In this document: piece by piece, positions 1 to 7,126 of the stretch | Numbering within the stretch: the first letter of the stretch is position 1 | Layout of the letters: every line of letters starts with the position of its first letter | Assembly: GCF_014697425.1 (NCBI RefSeq) | Contig: NZ_JACJRU010000052.1 | Coordinates: 1 to 50,807 of the forward strand | From: Nostoc sp. FACHB-110 | Lineage (GTDB): Bacteria > Cyanobacteriota > Cyanobacteriia > Cyanobacteriales > Nostocaceae | DNA: 50,807 nucleotides | Direction: 5' to 3' | Program-made: the position numbers and the translations under genes | Notes under the pieces: generated by a model | What the model saw: only the letters and a program-made list of their open reading frames with translations | Database searches by the model: none | What the model was told of the DNA's origin: nothing

Positions 1-340
1 TAGTGTTAGCACTAATAGTGGCGGTGAATGTTGGGGTAGATACGCCAAATTCTGTGGGATAGTAATCACGAATTTGAATAATTGCGTCAGTGTTTGCAGC
101 TGTTACCTTCAAGATTACTGGATTATCTCGCCCAATAGATAAACGTTGTGGTAATTCTCGCTTGATTTGTACCCGCAAAGGCCTGACTTGTGCGCCATCC
201 ACAATCATAAATCCGAGAACGATCGCATCAAATAATAATGTGATGGCGATACTCACGGGAATGGTGAGAAATAAGGATAAAATGGGAGCGATCGCAATTC
301 CTAATCCTAATAAAAAATAAAGTCTTTGAGAAGCAACCAT
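1..340 (-). CDS. DUF58 domain protein, N-terminal part (runs off the window)
   Basis: The minus-strand frame opens at an ATG at 340 and stays open to the window edge, giving about 113 residues. It starts with two hydrophobic segments (about residues 8-25 and 27-45) followed by the stretch RPLRVQIKRELPQRLSIGRDNP and a later IRDYYPTEFGVS. That arrangement, a two-helix anchor and then a beta-rich domain, is what I know from the start of cyanobacterial DUF58 proteins, which are often found with MoxR ATPases. The C-terminal vWA-like part lies outside the window. The plus-strand frame over the same bases is a shadow. Function is unknown beyond the family; MoxR-linked DUF58 proteins are thought to act in complex assembly at the membrane. 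Confidence 0.75.
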   Translation of the reverse strand, partial: MVASQRLYFLLGLGIAIAPILSLFLTIPVSIAITLLFDAIVLGFMIVDGAQVRPLRVQIKRELPQRLSIGRDNPVILKVTAANTDAIIQIRDYYPTEFGVSTPTFTATISANT

Positions 341-386
341 GTTTTATTTAGTTTTTTGCTAATTTTTGTAAGTATTTTTTAGAAAT

Positions 387-830
387 CTAAACCCAACTTT
401 CCCAAGCAATTTCTCTTACTTGCTGCATTCGCTCAAAATCACTATCGCATGAAACGATAATCAATGAATGGCGTAAGGCTGTAGCAGCTATCCAGAGGTC
501 ATTTTCATTAATCCCGATAGTATTTAATTGAGTTGCGCTACGTTTAGTTTTTTCTTTGAGTCCAAAATGCTTGATTAATTCAGATTTAAAGTCACCGTAA
601 ATTTTTGTAGTTTCTTTATCGATTCCATATAAGTTAATTCGCTGCAATACCTCATTAACTTTGATTAAGTTAGCAGCTTTCTGTTGGGAATTTTGCGCCA
701 TAAAGCGTAATTCTCCTGCAACAATAACACTAGTATAAAGTTGTATTTGACCAAGCGATCGCAGGTGATTGGCAACACTAGGTACACCCTACATTAAGAA
801 AGAACAATGATTGGTATCAAGAAGATACAT
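387..830 (-). pseudogene. VapC-like PIN-domain toxin, broken by an amber codon
   Basis: Reading minus from an ATG at 830 gives MYLLDTNHCSFLM, then TAG at 791-789 (codon 14), and then an open frame to 387 that contains ELRFMAQNSQ, NENDLWIAATAL and IVSCDSDFERM. These are the start, middle Glu and C-terminal Asp motifs of VapC RNases (PIN domain). Only the TAG interrupts an otherwise complete toxin of about 147 residues; CAG (Gln) to TAG is the simplest change. The downstream internal ATG at 701 would make a 104-aa product lacking the first catalytic Asp, so it should be inactive. The gene begins 2 bases after the antitoxin stop, as in an intact VapBC operon. A sequencing error or stop readthrough remains possible. 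Confidence 0.8.
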
Positions 831-832
831 GA

Positions 833-1105
833 TTAAAATTCAATTTGTATTCGGCTTTCATGAACTAATTGCAGACATTCTCTAATATCTGAACCTTCCC
901 AACTCCCGACAAATTCTAATAAATCTTCGGCAGTAGAGTTAGTAACATTATGTTCTGCTGACAATGGTTGATAAACTTGGTTATTTACTGATATATTTTG
1001 TGGTTGGTGTTTGGCTTGCAAAAACTGAATAAAATCTAAAATCTCCTGCAATAAAGATTCAGGTAATTGTTCTATTTCTTGGTTAATCTGTTCTTTAATT
1101 GTCAT
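833..1105 (-). CDS. VapB-type antitoxin (DUF2281-like)
   Basis: A 90-aa protein starting MTIKEQINQEIEQLPESLLQEILDFIQFL, a helical segment typical of small cyanobacterial DUF2281/VapB antitoxins that precede PIN toxins. I choose the ATG at 1105 because GAGG stands 5 bases upstream; the GTG six bases earlier overlaps that site. The stop lies 2 bases before the toxin start, so the two were one operon. The partner toxin carries an in-frame TAG, which would leave this as an orphan antitoxin. A possible Fur-like palindrome lies about 85 bases upstream. Confidence 0.7.
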   Translation of the reverse strand: MTIKEQINQEIEQLPESLLQEILDFIQFLQAKHQPQNISVNNQVYQPLSAEHNVTNSTAEDLLEFVGSWEGSDIRECLQLVHESRIQIEF

Positions 1106-1188
1106 TACCACCTCGATTATTTATCTAATTGTAACCTATTATTTTTCTATTGATTTGGGACTTCCAAAAAATAAAATACCCAATAAAT

Positions 1189-1207
1189 AAGAATGATAAT
1201 CATTGTA
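1189..1207. promoter_or_regulatory. Fur-box-like palindrome
   Basis: The 13-base core AATGATAATCATT at 1192-1204 is a perfect inverted repeat and equals the centre of the classical 19-base Fur box. The three outer bases on each side fit poorly. It lies upstream of the antitoxin gene on the minus strand. No iron gene is adjacent, so its role is uncertain. Confidence 0.35.
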
Positions 1208-1213
1208 GGGGGT

Positions 1214-1256
1214 GGGAAGTCAGGGCTGCCGTCGGCAGCCCTGACTTCCCTTTTTG
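1214..1256 (+). terminator. Strong hairpin followed by a T run
   Basis: Two 18-base arms (GGGAAGTCAGGGCTGCCG and its exact complement) are separated by one base, and TTTTT follows on the plus strand. By structure this is an intrinsic terminator for plus-strand transcription, but no plus-strand gene ends here. It may instead be a dispersed palindromic repeat. Confidence 0.5.
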
Positions 1257-1270
1257 TAGTAATTTCAATA

Positions 1271-1460
1271 TATCCCTCTTCTGTCACTTTCCGGGAGGCG
1301 ATCGCTAGAAGCCTCATGAGGCAATCAATACAAGCTATACTATTAGAAAAAAATTGGTCTTGTATTTGTTATTAGAAAATAATCGCGCGATCACAGGCTA
1401 TACAAAAGCTCTAGAATTCAGAAATGACAAAAGTTTTCGGAAAGTGACAGAAGAGGGATA
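1271..1460. mobile_element. 190-bp MITE-like element with perfect 23-bp inverted termini
   Basis: The termini at 1271-1293 and 1438-1460 are exact inverted copies of TATCCCTCTTCTGTCACTTTCCG (shown here in two parts: TATCCCTCTTCTG, TCACTTTCCG). TA stands at both outer ends, as expected for the TA target duplication of IS630/Tc1-mariner elements. The interior has no convincing coding frame, which suggests a non-autonomous element. Confidence 0.65.
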
Positions 1461-1574
1461 CTGTTACCAATCGCCAAACCTAAAATTTAAACACAGAGAA
1501 ACATAGTAAAAAGTTGAGCGCAGGAAACCCACGCTCAAGAATTTTCAAAACTGAGTTTTTCCTATTGAATGAAT

Positions 1575-2396
1575 TTACAATAACTTGAAGCCGAAGTTAT
1601 TGAGAGTCTCTCGTAAATTTTTGCAGCCTTTGAGATAGTCTAGGGTGGCGATTCTCTCGGCGGAGTGTTCTGACCAATCACCGGCGACGTTCATGTTTTG
1701 TTCGGTGTAGAACTGTTTCATAATATCGTTGTAGTGAGCGATCGCATCTTCTTGTTCTGCTAATTTATAAGTCTCCCGATGCAATATAGCTTGCTGGGGT
1801 AAACGTGGTTTTACTGCTGGTTGGACTTCAGGATTAGGAAAGCCTAAACACTGTCCAAATACGGGGAAGACGAAAGGCGGTAAGTTCAATAATGTGGCGA
1901 CTTCTTGGGTATGGTTGCGAATTGCACCTATGTATACTGTTCCTAAACCCAAGGATTCAGCGACTACAGTCACATTTTGCGCTGCTACGGAAGCATCGAC
2001 TATGGCTTTTACCAAAAGCTCGGTGTATTCCAACGCAACATGAGCTAGTCCACGACTGTCAGCAATTTGAGCCAAACGACCTAAATCGGCTAACCATACT
2101 AAGAATACCGGAGCTTGCTTGACTTGGGCTTGATTATTGGAGAGCCGATACAATTCTTGTTTGCGTTCTTCATCTTCAACCGCTACCACACTCCAGCTTT
2201 GCAAGTTTGCGGAAGTAGGCGCAGATTGAGCCGCAGCTACTAATAACTCGATGATTCCTGGTGGTAAAGGTTCAGGTAAATAAGACCGGACTGAACGGTG
2301 AGATAATATTGTTCCGATAGAATCATTCCAGGGAATATTAACATCAAAAGGAATTTCACCGTAGCGCGATCGCAAAACTTCTACAGGATTAGTCAT
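1575..2396 (-). CDS. NADPH-dependent nitroreductase (NfsA/FRP-like)
   Basis: A 273-aa protein of the FMN-dependent nitroreductase superfamily. The N-terminal part has the FMN-binding HRSVRSYLPEPLP stretch (about residues 32-44) followed by AAQSAPTSANLQSWSVVAV, and the middle has LGLGTVYIGAIRN and QCLGFPNPEVQPAVKPRLP, all typical of the NfsA/Frp group that reduces nitroaromatics, quinones or flavins with NADPH. I prefer the ATG at 2396 (MTNPVEVL) over the upstream ATG at 2420, because GGGAG stands before it and family members start near this point. It is preceded by CTCTGCG-type repeats and is probably monocistronic. Substrate cannot be read from sequence. Confidence 0.88.
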   Translation of the reverse strand: MTNPVEVLRSRYGEIPFDVNIPWNDSIGTILSHRSVRSYLPEPLPPGIIELLVAAAQSAPTSANLQSWSVVAVEDEERKQELYRLSNNQAQVKQAPVFLVWLADLGRLAQIADSRGLAHVALEYTELLVKAIVDASVAAQNVTVVAESLGLGTVYIGAIRNHTQEVATLLNLPPFVFPVFGQCLGFPNPEVQPAVKPRLPQQAILHRETYKLAEQEDAIAHYNDIMKQFYTEQNMNVAGDWSEHSAERIATLDYLKGCKNLRETLNNFGFKLL

Positions 2397-2429
2397 AATT
2401 AAAAACTCCCAACATTTCAAAGGTACAAA

Positions 2430-2478
2430 AAAACTCTCCGCGTAACTTTGCGCTTACCTCCGCGCACCTCTGCGTTTA
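2430..2478. repeat. Short tandem Nostoc-type repeats (CTCTGCG/CGCAAAG family)
   Basis: Degenerate heptamers CTCCGCG, CTTTGCG, CTCCGCG, CTCTGCG follow each other in the intergenic space. The same family occurs at 3979-4020, 6965-6992 and 32632-32650. Confidence 0.6.
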
Positions 2479-2482
2479 TCAA

Positions 2483-2674
2483 CTACTCTGGAAACAAAAA
2501 CACAATCTTAGTCAAAGATTCCAATTCACCTGACGAATAATAATCAGAGTAAATATCCATTGCTAATATTTCTCTTAGCGACATAACAAAAGAGATAAAT
2601 ACAAGCAAAACAAACAGCAGAGGAATAATTTGTCTAAGTCTTGAGAAATGATAAACTTTGCTATTCATCATCAA
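2483..2674 (-). CDS. Small single-helix membrane protein, unknown
   Basis: A 63-aa frame beginning MMMNSKVYHFSRLRQ, then one long hydrophobic stretch (about residues 16-34) and an acidic C-terminal tail ending in KIVFLFPE. AGGA lies 8-10 bases upstream of the ATG. It lies 31 bases downstream of the 2OG-oxygenase gene on the same strand and could be cotranscribed. I do not recognise a family; it could also be a relic of a longer gene. Confidence 0.4.
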   Translation of the reverse strand: MMMNSKVYHFSRLRQIIPLLFVLLVFISFVMSLREILAMDIYSDYYSSGELESLTKIVFLFPE

Positions 2675-2705
2675 TTTTTCCTAGAGAATAATTAGGAGGT
2701 ATTCA

Positions 2706-3380
2706 CTAAACATTCCGAAAAAAAGCTACTCGTAAAGCTAACCGACTTTCAGACATAGGAGAAGTAACCGGAGTTACCATGTGCCAAGAATTATCAGAAC
2801 GTACAATCACAACTGAAGAATAGCTCAGAGGTAAAATATCTCGAAAAGCTGAATCCGGTTCAGAGTCTTTGAGAATCCGCAAACAACCGCCCCAATTTTC
2901 TGACCATTCTTGATTAAAAAATAGTAGATGAGTTAAAACTTTATTCGGTTCATCTGTATGGGGAAAATGTTGATGTCCTGATTTATATTGACGAAATCCA
3001 ATATCCATTACACAATCTGTCAAATCTAAGCCAGTCATATCTCCCAAAGCTTGACGATAAGTATTTGTCCATAGTCCTTCTATTAAATTTCGCCACGCAT
3101 GACTGAGGTGTTTCAAATCAGAAGTTAATTTTCCTTGTGCAAGCCGTTGTCGCCAGCGATCGTCTTTAAATTTGAGCAGTAAAGGAATATCTTGACTAGA
3201 AGCAATTATCTTTCCCCAATAATAGCCGTAACCCTCCCCAGTTGATAGAAAAAAATCTTGTTTGGGGAAACTAGCGGTTAATTCTAGACTTACTTCTTTT
3301 GATAATAAGTCTTTAATTAAAGCCCAATGATACGGAACTTTTTGGATGACTGCGGTACGAATAGATTGGAGGTTCAGCAT
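2706..3380 (-). CDS. 2-oxoglutarate/Fe(II)-dependent oxygenase
   Basis: A 224-aa protein with the double-stranded beta-helix iron triad: HTD at residues 141-143, a distal His at 200 (SDNSWHMVTPV) and a C-terminal Arg around 213-217 that would bind 2-oxoglutarate. GGCLRIL between them fits the same fold. The closest architecture I know is the prolyl-4-hydroxylase-like/2OG-FeII_Oxy group, length normal. No Shine-Dalgarno stands before the ATG at 3380. The TetR regulator starts only 16 bases away on the opposite strand, which suggests that it controls this gene. Substrate unknown. Confidence 0.82.
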   Translation of the reverse strand: MLNLQSIRTAVIQKVPYHWALIKDLLSKEVSLELTASFPKQDFFLSTGEGYGYYWGKIIASSQDIPLLLKFKDDRWRQRLAQGKLTSDLKHLSHAWRNLIEGLWTNTYRQALGDMTGLDLTDCVMDIGFRQYKSGHQHFPHTDEPNKVLTHLLFFNQEWSENWGGCLRILKDSEPDSAFRDILPLSYSSVVIVRSDNSWHMVTPVTSPMSESRLALRVAFFRNV

Positions 3381-3396
3381 GATTTGGTTAAGGTAG

Positions 3397-3978
3397 ATGA
3401 CTAAACTAAAAACAAAACGTAAATCTGTCTACGATCGCATTTTGCAAACAGCATCAGATTTGTTTTACCGAGAAGGTATTCGCAATGTTGGTATCGACAG
3501 AATCATTGCGGAATCTGGTGTAGCCAAAATGTCGCTGTACAATCATTTCAAATCAAAAGATGCTTTGATTGAAGCTTGGTTGCGACAAGAGGATGAAAAA
3601 TGGTGTCGATGGCTGAAAACCACAGTTGAACAACAAACCTCTGAGCCTGCTAAACAACTTTTGGCAATCTTTGACGCTTTAAGAGAATGGTTTGAAAGTC
3701 CAGATTTTCGAGGTTGTGCATTTATTAACGCCTCCGTAGAATTAGCTAATCCTGACCATCCTGGGTATCGAGTAGCACTAGAACATCAACAGGCGATTTA
3801 CCACTACATCAAAACTCTCGCTCAAGCAGCAGAAGTTACATTACCAGAACAATTAGCTAGACAACTGCTGTTGCTCATACAAGGTGCGATCGTCGTTGCC
3901 ATGATGGAAGGCAGTTGGTCAACCGCATCCCAAGCGAAGAAAGCGGCATTAATTCTCATTCAAACAGCATCAACATAA
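3397..3978 (+). CDS. TetR/AcrR family transcriptional regulator
   Basis: A 193-aa protein with an N-terminal helix-turn-helix: RILQTASDLFYREG, then VGIDRIIAESGVAKMSLYNHF (residues about 27-47), the TetR signature. The C-terminal part (LLAIFDALREWFESPDFRGCAFINASVE) fits the subfamily with a conserved FRGC segment before the ligand pocket. AAGG lies 4 bases before the ATG. It is divergent from the 2OG-oxygenase gene with 16 bases between start codons, so at least one promoter must lie inside the neighbouring coding region or transcription is leaderless. Ligand unknown. Confidence 0.88.
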   Translation: MTKLKTKRKSVYDRILQTASDLFYREGIRNVGIDRIIAESGVAKMSLYNHFKSKDALIEAWLRQEDEKWCRWLKTTVEQQTSEPAKQLLAIFDALREWFESPDFRGCAFINASVELANPDHPGYRVALEHQQAIYHYIKTLAQAAEVTLPEQLARQLLLLIQGAIVVAMMEGSWSTASQAKKAALILIQTAST

Positions 3979-4025
3979 ACTCTGCGCCCCTCTGCGTTTA
4001 CCTTTGCGCCCCTCTGCGTTAAAAA
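3979..4025. repeat. CTCTGCG-type tandem repeat
   Basis: Two near-identical units of CTCTGCGCCCCTCTGCGTT separated by TACCTTTG, between the convergent tetR and vupC genes. Same family as at 2430. Confidence 0.6.
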
Positions 4026-4033
4026 ACTCCCAC

Positions 4034-5188
4034 TCATACAAAATGTGCATCTCTCGGATGAAACGCCAACTTAATCAAGCTGTGATGGTAAACATTCTCT
4101 GACACATCATTACGAGGGACTCTAGCCGTTAAAGTTTGTTCTCCCACCTTCACCTTGATGGTATAAGTTCCTACACCACGCACAATCCTTTCTACCCGCC
4201 CTTGAATAGAGACTGACCCTGGCTGTTGCGGAATTGTAGAATGTGTATCGTCAATGTGGAAAGCATCACCGGATAAACAACAGGCGGTGATAGGTGCGTT
4301 AATTTCGCCATAATAGGAAAACTCCATAGTGTTAGCTAACTTAATCAAATAACCACGGTGTTCTGGTTCTATTTGACAAGGGATGACGTTATCCATACCA
4401 ACAAGTCTGGCGAGTTGTTGGTTAGCTGGGCGACGAATGAGCATTTCTAACTTATCGTCTTGGATAATTCCACCGTCAAATAAAGCGATCGCGCGATCGG
4501 CAAAATTCAACATATCTGTAAAGTTATGGCTGACTAGTATTACCGCAGCCCCTCTAGCTTCCGCCCATTGGCGAATTTTCTCGATGATTTGCGGACGAAT
4601 TGCTACATCTAAGTAAGCGGAAGGCTCATCTAATAACAGCAATTCTGGATCAGCTACCAACCCACAGGCAATACATACCCGCTTACCTTCGCCACCAGAA
4701 AGGGCGCGGGCTTGTCGATGTGCTAAATGTTCACAGCCGAATGTTTCCAGGGCAGTATATACCCTATGCTTAATTTGATGCTTGGGTACACCGCGAAACT
4801 GTAAGACTCTGGCAACATTATTAAATACCGTGTCATCCAACAGTAATGTTTCTTGAAACACCAATGCAGAACGACGACGCAAGGCTGTTTGATTAACTTG
4901 ACGTGCATTCTGTCCAAACAATTGCAGTTCCCCACTGTAGGATTGCAACATATTTATGGTTCTTAACAGGGTGCTTTTACCCGCACCATTAGGGCCAACT
5001 ACGGCGACTAGTTCCCCTGGACGCACAGCGAAATGATCAATTGATAAGATATTTTTGCGGCTTTTACTATCAACCTTCACCTGACGCATATTCAGGATAT
5101 ATTGATTGACTTCCTCCTGACTTTCCTGTGGTTTTGTGGGAGGGGATTCTAAATTGACAAACGACTTTAACTTATGTAATTTACTCAT
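4034..5188 (-). CDS. vupC: Vanadate/tungstate-type ABC transporter, ATPase
   Basis: A 384-aa ATP-binding subunit. Walker A is VGPNGAGKST (residues 64-73), the signature is LSGGEGKRV, Walker B is LLLLDEPSAYLD and the switch His is in VSHNFTDM. The C-terminal 60 residues (SIQGRVERIVRGVGTYTIKV...ARVPRNDV) form a TOBE/Mop-like domain, as in oxyanion importers. The first 30 residues are an extra N-terminal extension. The start overlaps the stop of the permease gene (ATGA). The order binding protein - permease - ATPase and the neighbouring nifV and vnf genes match the vupABC vanadate system of Anabaena variabilis. The close relative TupABC carries tungstate, so vanadate is an inference from context. 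Confidence 0.85.
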   Translation of the reverse strand: MSKLHKLKSFVNLESPPTKPQESQEEVNQYILNMRQVKVDSKSRKNILSIDHFAVRPGELVAVVGPNGAGKSTLLRTINMLQSYSGELQLFGQNARQVNQTALRRRSALVFQETLLLDDTVFNNVARVLQFRGVPKHQIKHRVYTALETFGCEHLAHRQARALSGGEGKRVCIACGLVADPELLLLDEPSAYLDVAIRPQIIEKIRQWAEARGAAVILVSHNFTDMLNFADRAIALFDGGIIQDDKLEMLIRRPANQQLARLVGMDNVIPCQIEPEHRGYLIKLANTMEFSYYGEINAPITACCLSGDAFHIDDTHSTIPQQPGSVSIQGRVERIVRGVGTYTIKVKVGEQTLTARVPRNDVSENVYHHSLIKLAFHPRDAHFV

Positions 5189-5883
5189 AACATCTTTTTA
5201 TCGTGCTGCAAGATAGTCAGCGACACCACAATGCTGTAGGTAATGAACAGGAGAATGTACGCGATCGCCATCGCCACATCAAAGTTACCTTTTTCTACTT
5301 CCGTCACAATAGCTGTAGTTAAAACTCGCGTCTGTCCTTTGATATTTCCCCCCACCATCATGGAAGCTCCAACTTCCGAAATGACGCGACCAAAACCCGC
5401 AATAATAGCAGCTATTAAGCCAAGTTTTGCTTCCTTAATTAATAACCAATGAGCTTGCCAAGGTGTCGCCCCCATTGATAATAATTGCCAACGTAGTTTC
5501 GGATTAATACTAAGAATGGCTGCAAAACTAAAACCCGCAACTATCGGGAAAGCAATAATAGTTTGAGCGATAATCATGGCTGTAGGTGTGTACATTAAAT
5601 CCAAATCACCCAAAGGGCCGGAACGCCACAAAAATAGACTCACCACCAAACCAACCACCACAGGCGGTAATCCCATCCCAAAGTTAACGACACTGTTTAA
5701 TACAGGCTTCCCGATGAAATCTTCTAAAGCCAACCACAAACCCAAAGGTACACCCAACAACACACTAATAGTTGTCGCCACTCCAGAGACTAGCAATGTC
5801 ATCGTCATTACTTCAATAACATTGCGATCGCCATTAATTAATAACTCTAGAGCCTTATTTGCTCCATCAATGATTGTATCCAC
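5185..5883 (-). CDS. vupB: Vanadate/tungstate-type ABC transporter, permease
   Basis: A 232-aa inner-membrane permease with about five to six hydrophobic segments and the cytoplasmic EAA-like loop LLSMGATPWQAHWLLIKEAKLGLIAAIIAGFGRVISEVGASMMVGGN, shortened here to its key parts: GATPWQAHW and GRVISEVGASM, which are typical of TupB. I place the start at GTG 5883 (VDTIIDGANKALELL) because family members begin here; a longer frame starting at TTG 5937 would be encoded by the intergenic repeat. No good Shine-Dalgarno is seen. The 3' end overlaps vupC by 4 bases, so the two are translationally coupled. Confidence 0.84.
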   Translation of the reverse strand: MDTIIDGANKALELLINGDRNVIEVMTMTLLVSGVATTISVLLGVPLGLWLALEDFIGKPVLNSVVNFGMGLPPVVVGLVVSLFLWRSGPLGDLDLMYTPTAMIIAQTIIAFPIVAGFSFAAILSINPKLRWQLLSMGATPWQAHWLLIKEAKLGLIAAIIAGFGRVISEVGASMMVGGNIKGQTRVLTTAIVTEVEKGNFDVAMAIAYILLFITYSIVVSLTILQHDKKML

Positions 5884-5922
5884 GAGTCTATTATGAATCG
5901 AAAATAAAAGTGATGTTCTCTC

Positions 5923-6016
5923 TAACCTAACCCCCAACCCCTTCCCTACAAGGGAAGGGGAGTAGAAAATAAAGCCTCTCTCCTTTTAGGGGAGAGGTTT
6001 GGAGAGGGGTTTTCAG
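5923..6016. repeat. Nostoc-type intergenic hairpin repeat inside the vup operon
   Basis: Two consecutive hairpins, CCCCTTCCCT/AGGGAAGGGG and CCTCTC/GGAGAGG, in the style of the CTAACCCCCAACCCC elements that are scattered in Nostoc genomes. The element sits between vupA and vupB and runs up to the vupB start region. Confidence 0.65.
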
Positions 6017-6026
6017 AATAAGTAAC

Positions 6027-6908
6027 CTAAAACCCATAATCCTTTTCACTCTTACCCCCATCAACAAAAAACAATGGCTGTCCAAATTCTTTCCTACCGT
6101 GAGCAGCAATTATTCTCTGTCCTTCAGGAGATAAAACAAAATCAATAAAAGCTTTAGAACCCGCACTATTAACCTTGGGGAATTTCTGCGGATTTACTTG
6201 CATCACATGGTAGAGATTTAATAATTTCCTATCTCCTTCCACCAACACTTGTAAAGAAGTAAGATTTTTTTTCTGAAATATATAAGTTGCCCTGTCTGCT
6301 AGGGTATATCCCAGTTTTTGATTAGCGACTTGCAAGGTTTTCGCCATTCCTGAACCTGTTTGTTGATACCAACTACCAGCAGGATTAATATTCGCTTGCT
6401 GCCATAAATCTTTCTCTAATTTATTTGTACCTGAATCATCACCCCTTGATATAAATAATGCTTGATTTTTGGCAATTGCATTAAACGCTTGCACAGCATT
6501 TTTATTGCCTCGAATCTTAGCTTTATCAGGATTACCTGGCCCTACAATTACAAAATCATTGTGCATCACTAAACGGCGGTTAGTCACTGCACCACCTTGT
6601 AAAACTTTGCGTTCGGCTTTGGGTGAATTGACAAATAGTGCGTCAACTTCGCCTTTTTCTGCTAAAGCTAAAGCTTGTCCAGTTCCTACGGCAACTTTTT
6701 TGAGTCGATAGCCTGTTTTTTTCTCAAATGCTGGTACTAAATCATCAAGCAATCCACTATCTTCGATGCTAGTTGTCATGGCGACAATGACATTGCGATT
6801 TGTAGCAGATTGAGCGTTGGCTTGTGGTATTAAAAAGTTACTAGTGTCAGCAGTTACAACTGCTAAACAAGAAGCTAAAGCTGCAATGATGAATCTTCTT
6901 TGAACCAT
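6027..6908 (-). CDS. vupA: Vanadate/tungstate-type ABC transporter, binding protein
   Basis: A 293-aa periplasmic binding protein. Residues 1-32 are a Sec signal peptide (MVQRRFIIAALA...) with probable cleavage after ANA. The mature part has the TupA ligand motif TTSIEDSGLLDDL (from residue 45), then VAVGTGQAL, HNDFVIVGPGNPDKA and SRGDDSGTNKLE, all diagnostic of the TupA family of class II-like oxyanion binders. GAGAGG precedes the ATG by 4-5 bases. It is the first gene of vupABC. The long upstream region (6909-7126) carries CGCAAAG repeats. TupA relatives bind tungstate; the V-nitrogenase context argues for vanadate. Confidence 0.88.
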   Translation of the reverse strand: MVQRRFIIAALASCLAVVTADTSNFLIPQANAQSATNRNVIVAMTTSIEDSGLLDDLVPAFEKKTGYRLKKVAVGTGQALALAEKGEVDALFVNSPKAERKVLQGGAVTNRRLVMHNDFVIVGPGNPDKAKIRGNKNAVQAFNAIAKNQALFISRGDDSGTNKLEKDLWQQANINPAGSWYQQTGSGMAKTLQVANQKLGYTLADRATYIFQKKNLTSLQVLVEGDRKLLNLYHVMQVNPQKFPKVNSAGSKAFIDFVLSPEGQRIIAAHGRKEFGQPLFFVDGGKSEKDYGF

Positions 6909-6964
6909 ATAACCTCTCAGGATTTACACAGATGGCGTTGTTGATTGAGAATATAAATTTGTTT

Positions 6965-6992
6965 CGCGCAAAGGCGCAAAGACGCAAAGGTA
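6965..6992. repeat. CGCAAAG tandem repeat in the vupA upstream region
   Basis: Four degenerate copies of (G/A)CGCAAAG in tandem between nifV and vupA. Apart from this repeat I see no firm promoter motif in 6909-7126. Confidence 0.55.
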
Positions 6993-7126
6993 AGAAGAAA
7001 AAGAAACGCAATTTTTATAGTTGATAAGTTTATGAAATTCCGGGTCTTTTTACTGACTCAGAAAGTATTAATTACAGAATTAATTGCAGCGTTGAGAGAT
7101 AGTTTTCTCTCTACTCACTCAGGTGT

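Noticed and set aside
1193..1375. 60-aa plus-strand frame
   Set aside because: It runs across the hairpin and into the terminal repeat of the MITE-like element; no ribosome site and no protein-like pattern.
5884..6109. Extended vupB start at 5937 and a 60-aa frame over the intergenic repeat
   Set aside because: Both are encoded by the hairpin repeat between vupA and vupB; homologous permeases begin near GTG 5883.
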